NCBI GenBank assembly: GCA_035541995.1
Contig: DATKMG010000375.1
Location: 1 to 8,482 of the forward strand
Length of the DNA stretch: 8,482 bases
Origin: DATKMG01 sp035541995
GTDB taxonomy: Bacteria; Acidobacteriota; Terriglobia; Versatilivoradales; Versatilivoraceae
Direction: 5' to 3'
Of this stretch, positions 5,164 through 8,482 are shown one piece after another. A program made the translations under genes and the position numbers. The notes below the pieces were generated by a model. That model saw only the letters and a program-made list of their open reading frames with translations, searched no databases and was not told the origin of the DNA. Within the stretch, counting starts at the first letter, position 1, and each line of letters opens with the position of its first letter.

Positions 5164-8100
5164 TTATTGAAACTCACCAGACGCAGTGCCATACTGCGCC
5201 AGTACGTCGCCACTTCGTCCCACCAGTATCAGGGCTGCACGACCCGGGTTTAATGGAACACTGAATTCCTTCCCGCTCAGCACATCCTTCCAGGTGACCT
5301 TTTGCTCGATCGATGACTCTGATGTCAGGACATAGAGTGTTGCAGAACCCAATTGGGTGGGGCAAATCAGAATTCCTGGATCATCAATTGACGTCGAATA
5401 CAGGGGCTTAACCTTGGCTTGCTTTAAGGCCATTTGATAAATCGCCCCGATTGGCCCCATGTTATCGTTGAGTTCGAGGGGAAGGCTGAAGAAGAGGATC
5501 CGACCTCGGTCGATCGACTTTTCGACGAATGTCCGGTTGTCTGGCAGGCAAGCGCGCTCCAGGTGATTGACTTTGTCGCCCCCATAGCTTAACCAACCTC
5601 TACCGCCGGACCATTCGACCAGGTTTTCGCGAGTATCCAGCAGGCCCGGTTGATAAGCCAGACCCAATTCCTGGGCTCGTCCGGTAGGGCGAAAGTACTC
5701 GTCAGCATCAAGTCGCCCGGATGTGAGCAGTACGGCGCCCCCACGAACCCTGTCCATTATTGTCTCCCAGGCTTTTTGATTGAAGACCCATGGGGACGGC
5801 AAAATAATGAGCTTGGGGTTGCCAAGCAGCTCAATCTGATACTCGCCGACGACAAAGGCTGACGACCTGGCAGCGTGGTAAAGCGCCCGAATACACTTTT
5901 GCTGGGCTTCCAAGGCAAAATTGTTAAAAACCGAGAGCTGCAACGATTGAGGGAGGACAATTACCGTCTCGGGATTATTGAAGTGGGTCAAATGAGGTGC
6001 GGCCTTTTGCGCAAAAGCAGTCATGCCGCGGAGCAGGTCAAGCCAGATCTTGTTGGACCCATCGCTTCGCTTGATTCCATAGGTGTCACCCTGGGCCCAA
6101 TCCCATTGCAGAGATCCGCCGTTAGCCGCTGCCAAACCCAGTGCTAGTTTCCGTTCCAGCAATCCTGAGGCATTGATTTCATCCCATCGCCAGCTACTGT
6201 CCATGCGCCACACAGGCTGGACCCCGGTCTCACCGACTATATTTGGCAAGCCGGGGCGCTTGGCCACCACCGAATCCCAAAGCAGAGCATCGTCTCGCCA
6301 CCACGTGTGATTGGTGGTGAAGGCCACCCCGGCATCGCCGTAGAACTGATTGAGCACCCGATCGGCAACTCCCCCTTCGTCTTGTCCAACATTTACCAGT
6401 TGCCGGCTGCCTGTGGAACGGATGGCTGAGACCATCTCAGCCGCCCACTTCTTGAACATCTGTTGAGCAAAAAGGTTATAGTCGAGAGCCTGAAGCTGGC
6501 CGGGGTTGTCGTAACGCTTCAGTTCCAACGCTTCCAGCGAAGGCAGAGCGATTGCTCCGAACGCCTTCAACTCTTCCGGGGAAACCAACCAGGCAGAAGC
6601 CAGTCTCTGCAGGTTCTGGTGGTGCTGCTCCAGCCAGCTGTTCCATGCAGCCAGCTCGGTGCCGTCCGCGTTTGGAGTGTTACCCTTCCAGAGTCGCTTT
6701 GGATTCGAGAAGCTGGGCTCATTGATTAGATCCCAGCTTAAGAAAGGAACGTCCTTAAATCTCTGGACAACCGAGAGAACATAATTCTTCTGAGCTAGTA
6801 CCGCGACTGGATCAGTGTAGGGATTGGTTCCTGGGCCGACCTGGAGAGAATCCTCTCCGGGATAGCGGCGGATTGTTTGAGGATCGAAAGCGCAGAAGGT
6901 GAAATTAACTTGGATATGGTGACGTGCCGCGGACTGCAAGAAAGCCTCCAGTCCGCGGAGATATCGCTCATCAGCACCACCGCTGTGGTTTTCGAGCACG
7001 TCGGCTTGATTGCTCCAGATACCCGTTCGCACGAAATTCACTCCATTGCTTTCCATTTCTGCAAAATCGCGTTCCCAGACCAGAGCATTACCTCCACGAA
7101 ATGCACCGTAGTGGTTGTCGGTAGAAAAGTAGTTAGTGCCAAACGGAATGAAGGGCTTCCCGTTCATAAGGAGATAAGGATCAGCCGCCTCCAACGGGGA
7201 GCCGCTTCGAAGCAGAGTTTCGTCGCGAACCCAGAACCCGGTTTGTTCCATCTCTTCTTTTTTTCCCGATTCTTCATATGTCGCTTGGATCTGGTAGAAG
7301 CCCGGTTCTGACGGTCTCGGCAGGGGCACACTGGCAGCCACACTTTCTCCAGAGCAATCCAGCGTCGTAGAACTCAACAGCTTGACACCAAAGCGCAGGT
7401 CGATTCGGATTTTGCCGATCTGAGGAAATCCCCGGCGCTGTCGCCTGATATTTCGAAAATAGACAATCGCAATGGGGCTCTCATCTCTGGCCAGAGAAGC
7501 GTTTTGCAGTTCCACCCGGAATAAACTCCCACCGAGGCTGGCATAAGCCGCGGCTTCCCGGATCAAATTCATTCCGGCAGTAGAGTTCCAATACGAGGCG
7601 TTCGGCTTGAAATTCAGAAAGACACAGCGGGAGCCACGGAGAGCCGCGTTTTGCCCAGGATGCAGAGACAGGAAATCGGCTTTCACAACCGGGGCGGCGA
7701 CCCTTTCCCCGTGGGTGTTCAAGAAGAAACCTAAACCCCGAACCTCGGGTTGATTCCACCAGAAGCTCGTCACAAACACTTGTTCGATCGCCAATTCGCT
7801 GACCGCAAAAGAGGGGCATCGCTCGTCCCAAGCAAATCTTGTCAATTCGTGTTGTGGAACCTCGTAGCTGTGCCAAATGCCGAGCAGACGAGAATAGGTG
7901 TTCTGTGGATGCCCAACCAGGAAGCGATCGTGCTCGAAATAGACAGGAACAAAAAGCGGTCGACCCCCCAGGTTCAGAAGGTTTCCCCCTTCTTGGAGAT
8001 AGCCAAGAATCACGTTCCACAGATCGGCTGGGAAGGCCGAGCCGTAAGGGAGGATGAGCAATTCAGAATCTCTCAGAGTCTCCACGTTGAAGTCGTTCAT

Positions 8101-8268
8101 GCCAACGAACTTCGGTTGCATCTCCTTCAAGGCCTCATTGAGGACCTGACGTGTAAGCGGTTGAACATCCACTGCGGGAAATCCATCCTGCCAGAAAACC
8201 ACTACCTTGGCGAAGACTGGGCAAACCCAAGCCAGAAGCAATGAACTGAGGACCAATAAACATCGCAT
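5164..8268 (-). CDS. secreted multidomain clan GH-A glycoside hydrolase (GH5/GH42-like) with GATase-like flanking domains
   Basis: The protein has 1034 residues. The ATG at 8268 follows a strong CGGAGG with a 6-base spacer and starts a Sec signal peptide (residues 1-20, ending 'WVCPVFA'). Residues about 21-240 look like a class I glutamine-amidotransferase-like or flavodoxin-like fold without an evident catalytic triad ('LLILPYGSAFP', 'YLQEGGNLLNLGG'). Residues about 250-350 form an Ig-like beta domain. Residues about 362-760 are a TIM barrel with 'PFIPFGTNYFS', 'WDLINEPSF' (Glu517, likely acid/base), 'NHTWW' (653-657) and 'VGETG' (Glu680, likely nucleophile), the clan GH-A pattern. Residues about 763-1034 contain a second GATase-like segment ('KLIILPSPWVF', 'RVRGGAVLLTSG') like the middle domain of GH42 beta-galactosidases, then a C-terminal beta domain. 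It probably acts outside the cytoplasm on beta-linked sugars; the substrate is not determined. The next gene on this strand starts 613 bases downstream. Confidence 0.82.
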   Translation of the reverse strand: MRCLLVLSSLLLAWVCPVFAKVVVFWQDGFPAVDVQPLTRQVLNEALKEMQPKFVGMNDFNVETLRDSELLILPYGSAFPADLWNVILGYLQEGGNLLNLGGRPLFVPVYFEHDRFLVGHPQNTYSRLLGIWHSYEVPQHELTRFAWDERCPSFAVSELAIEQVFVTSFWWNQPEVRGLGFFLNTHGERVAAPVVKADFLSLHPGQNAALRGSRCVFLNFKPNASYWNSTAGMNLIREAAAYASLGGSLFRVELQNASLARDESPIAIVYFRNIRRQRRGFPQIGKIRIDLRFGVKLLSSTTLDCSGESVAASVPLPRPSEPGFYQIQATYEESGKKEEMEQTGFWVRDETLLRSGSPLEAADPYLLMNGKPFIPFGTNYFSTDNHYGAFRGGNALVWERDFAEMESNGVNFVRTGIWSNQADVLENHSGGADERYLRGLEAFLQSAARHHIQVNFTFCAFDPQTIRRYPGEDSLQVGPGTNPYTDPVAVLAQKNYVLSVVQRFKDVPFLSWDLINEPSFSNPKRLWKGNTPNADGTELAAWNSWLEQHHQNLQRLASAWLVSPEELKAFGAIALPSLEALELKRYDNPGQLQALDYNLFAQQMFKKWAAEMVSAIRSTGSRQLVNVGQDEGGVADRVLNQFYGDAGVAFTTNHTWWRDDALLWDSVVAKRPGLPNIVGETGVQPVWRMDSSWRWDEINASGLLERKLALGLAAANGGSLQWDWAQGDTYGIKRSDGSNKIWLDLLRGMTAFAQKAAPHLTHFNNPETVIVLPQSLQLSVFNNFALEAQQKCIRALYHAARSSAFVVGEYQIELLGNPKLIILPSPWVFNQKAWETIMDRVRGGAVLLTSGRLDADEYFRPTGRAQELGLAYQPGLLDTRENLVEWSGGRGWLSYGGDKVNHLERACLPDNRTFVEKSIDRGRILFFSLPLELNDNMGPIGAIYQMALKQAKVKPLYSTSIDDPGILICPTQLGSATLYVLTSESSIEQKVTWKDVLSGKEFSVPLNPGRAALILVGRSGDVLAQYGTASGEFQ

Positions 8269-8274
8269 AAGGAG

Positions 8275-8280
8275 CCTCCG
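8275..8280 (-). promoter_or_regulatory. Shine-Dalgarno deciding the GH-A gene start
   Basis: CGGAGG on the minus strand lies 6 bases before the ATG at 8268. It sets this start over an in-frame GTG at 8292, which has no purine-rich site upstream and would put a Cys/Arg-rich extension before the signal peptide. The remaining upstream stretch to 8482 shows no promoter I could defend. Confidence 0.7.
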
Positions 8281-8482
8281 AAAACAGCCCACAGCGTTTC
8301 AATTACAAGTAACCCTGCTTCATTCTGTGTCTTTCTAGAGAATCAAGTCCATGGATTTTCTCAAACAGTATTGAAGAGCAATGATAGGGAACCATTTGGG
8401 GTATTCAGGATAGAACCCTAGATTTCTTATCTGGAGTGACGCGGAGCGAATTCTCTGCTAACATCGGTTCTACTCTGAGAGG

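Noticed and set aside
5151..5164. AGAAC/GTTCT hairpin at the end of the GH-A gene as terminator
   Set aside because: The stem is only 5 bp, overlaps the stop codon and has no T-tract.
6877..8244. Open frames of 140-180 codons opposite or inside the large GH-A gene (6877-7311 and 7750-8244 on plus, 7481-8020 on minus)
   Set aside because: They are shadows of a well-supported gene with clear domain motifs, and their translations show no recognisable features.
8269..8292. GTG start at 8292 for the GH-A enzyme
   Set aside because: It has no Shine-Dalgarno sequence, whereas the ATG at 8268 has CGGAGG six bases upstream and starts a clean signal peptide.
8293..8482. Promoter upstream of the GH-A gene (minus strand TTGAGA with 17-base spacing, or TGTAAT near 8305)
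   Set aside because: In each case only one of the two hexamers is acceptable; no pair is good enough to report.

Overview
The window reads like a piece of a soil- or sediment-type Acidobacteriota chromosome. The evidence is the C-terminal end of a VWFA-related domain protein of the kind common in Acidobacteriota (positions 3-386), a membrane protein ending in a 'GSC.G.L' beta domain often seen on acidobacterial signalling and TPR proteins (642-2093), and two large secreted glycosidases. Verrucomicrobiota or a related lineage cannot be excluded from sequence alone. I saw no transposase, integrase, tRNA, rRNA or CRISPR array.

Layout: (1) 3-386 (+), the 3' end of a VWFA-type gene that begins upstream of the window. 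(2) 387-641, an intergenic leader with a possible promoter and a run of small perfect hairpins. (3) 642-2093 (+), a single-pass membrane protein of unknown function. (4) 2094-2519, a convergent intergenic stretch holding repeat copy A and a 98-bp inverted-repeat element. (5) 2520-4550 (-), a secreted alpha-galactosidase-like clan GH-D enzyme. (6) 4551-5163, about 0.6 kb without a gene, filled with repeat copy B, a near-perfect 42-bp inverted repeat, a GAC/GAG-triplet hairpin and a degenerate third repeat. (7) 5164-8268 (-), a 1034-residue secreted multidomain clan GH-A glycosidase. (8) 8269-8482, its upstream region, where I could not name a convincing promoter.

The two minus-strand enzymes lie head to tail and both carry Sec signal peptides, so they plausibly act together on an extracytoplasmic galactose-containing or other plant-type glycan. 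No transporter or regulator lies beside them in this window. The repeat block between them makes simple co-transcription uncertain.

The least ordinary content is non-coding. Two same-orientation copies of a modular repeat flank the GH-D gene; copy A supplies that gene's stop codon, and copy B lies directly upstream of its start. The conserved outer blocks enclose unrelated central segments, each built on its own inverted repeat. The second candidate is the structured leader before the membrane-protein gene.
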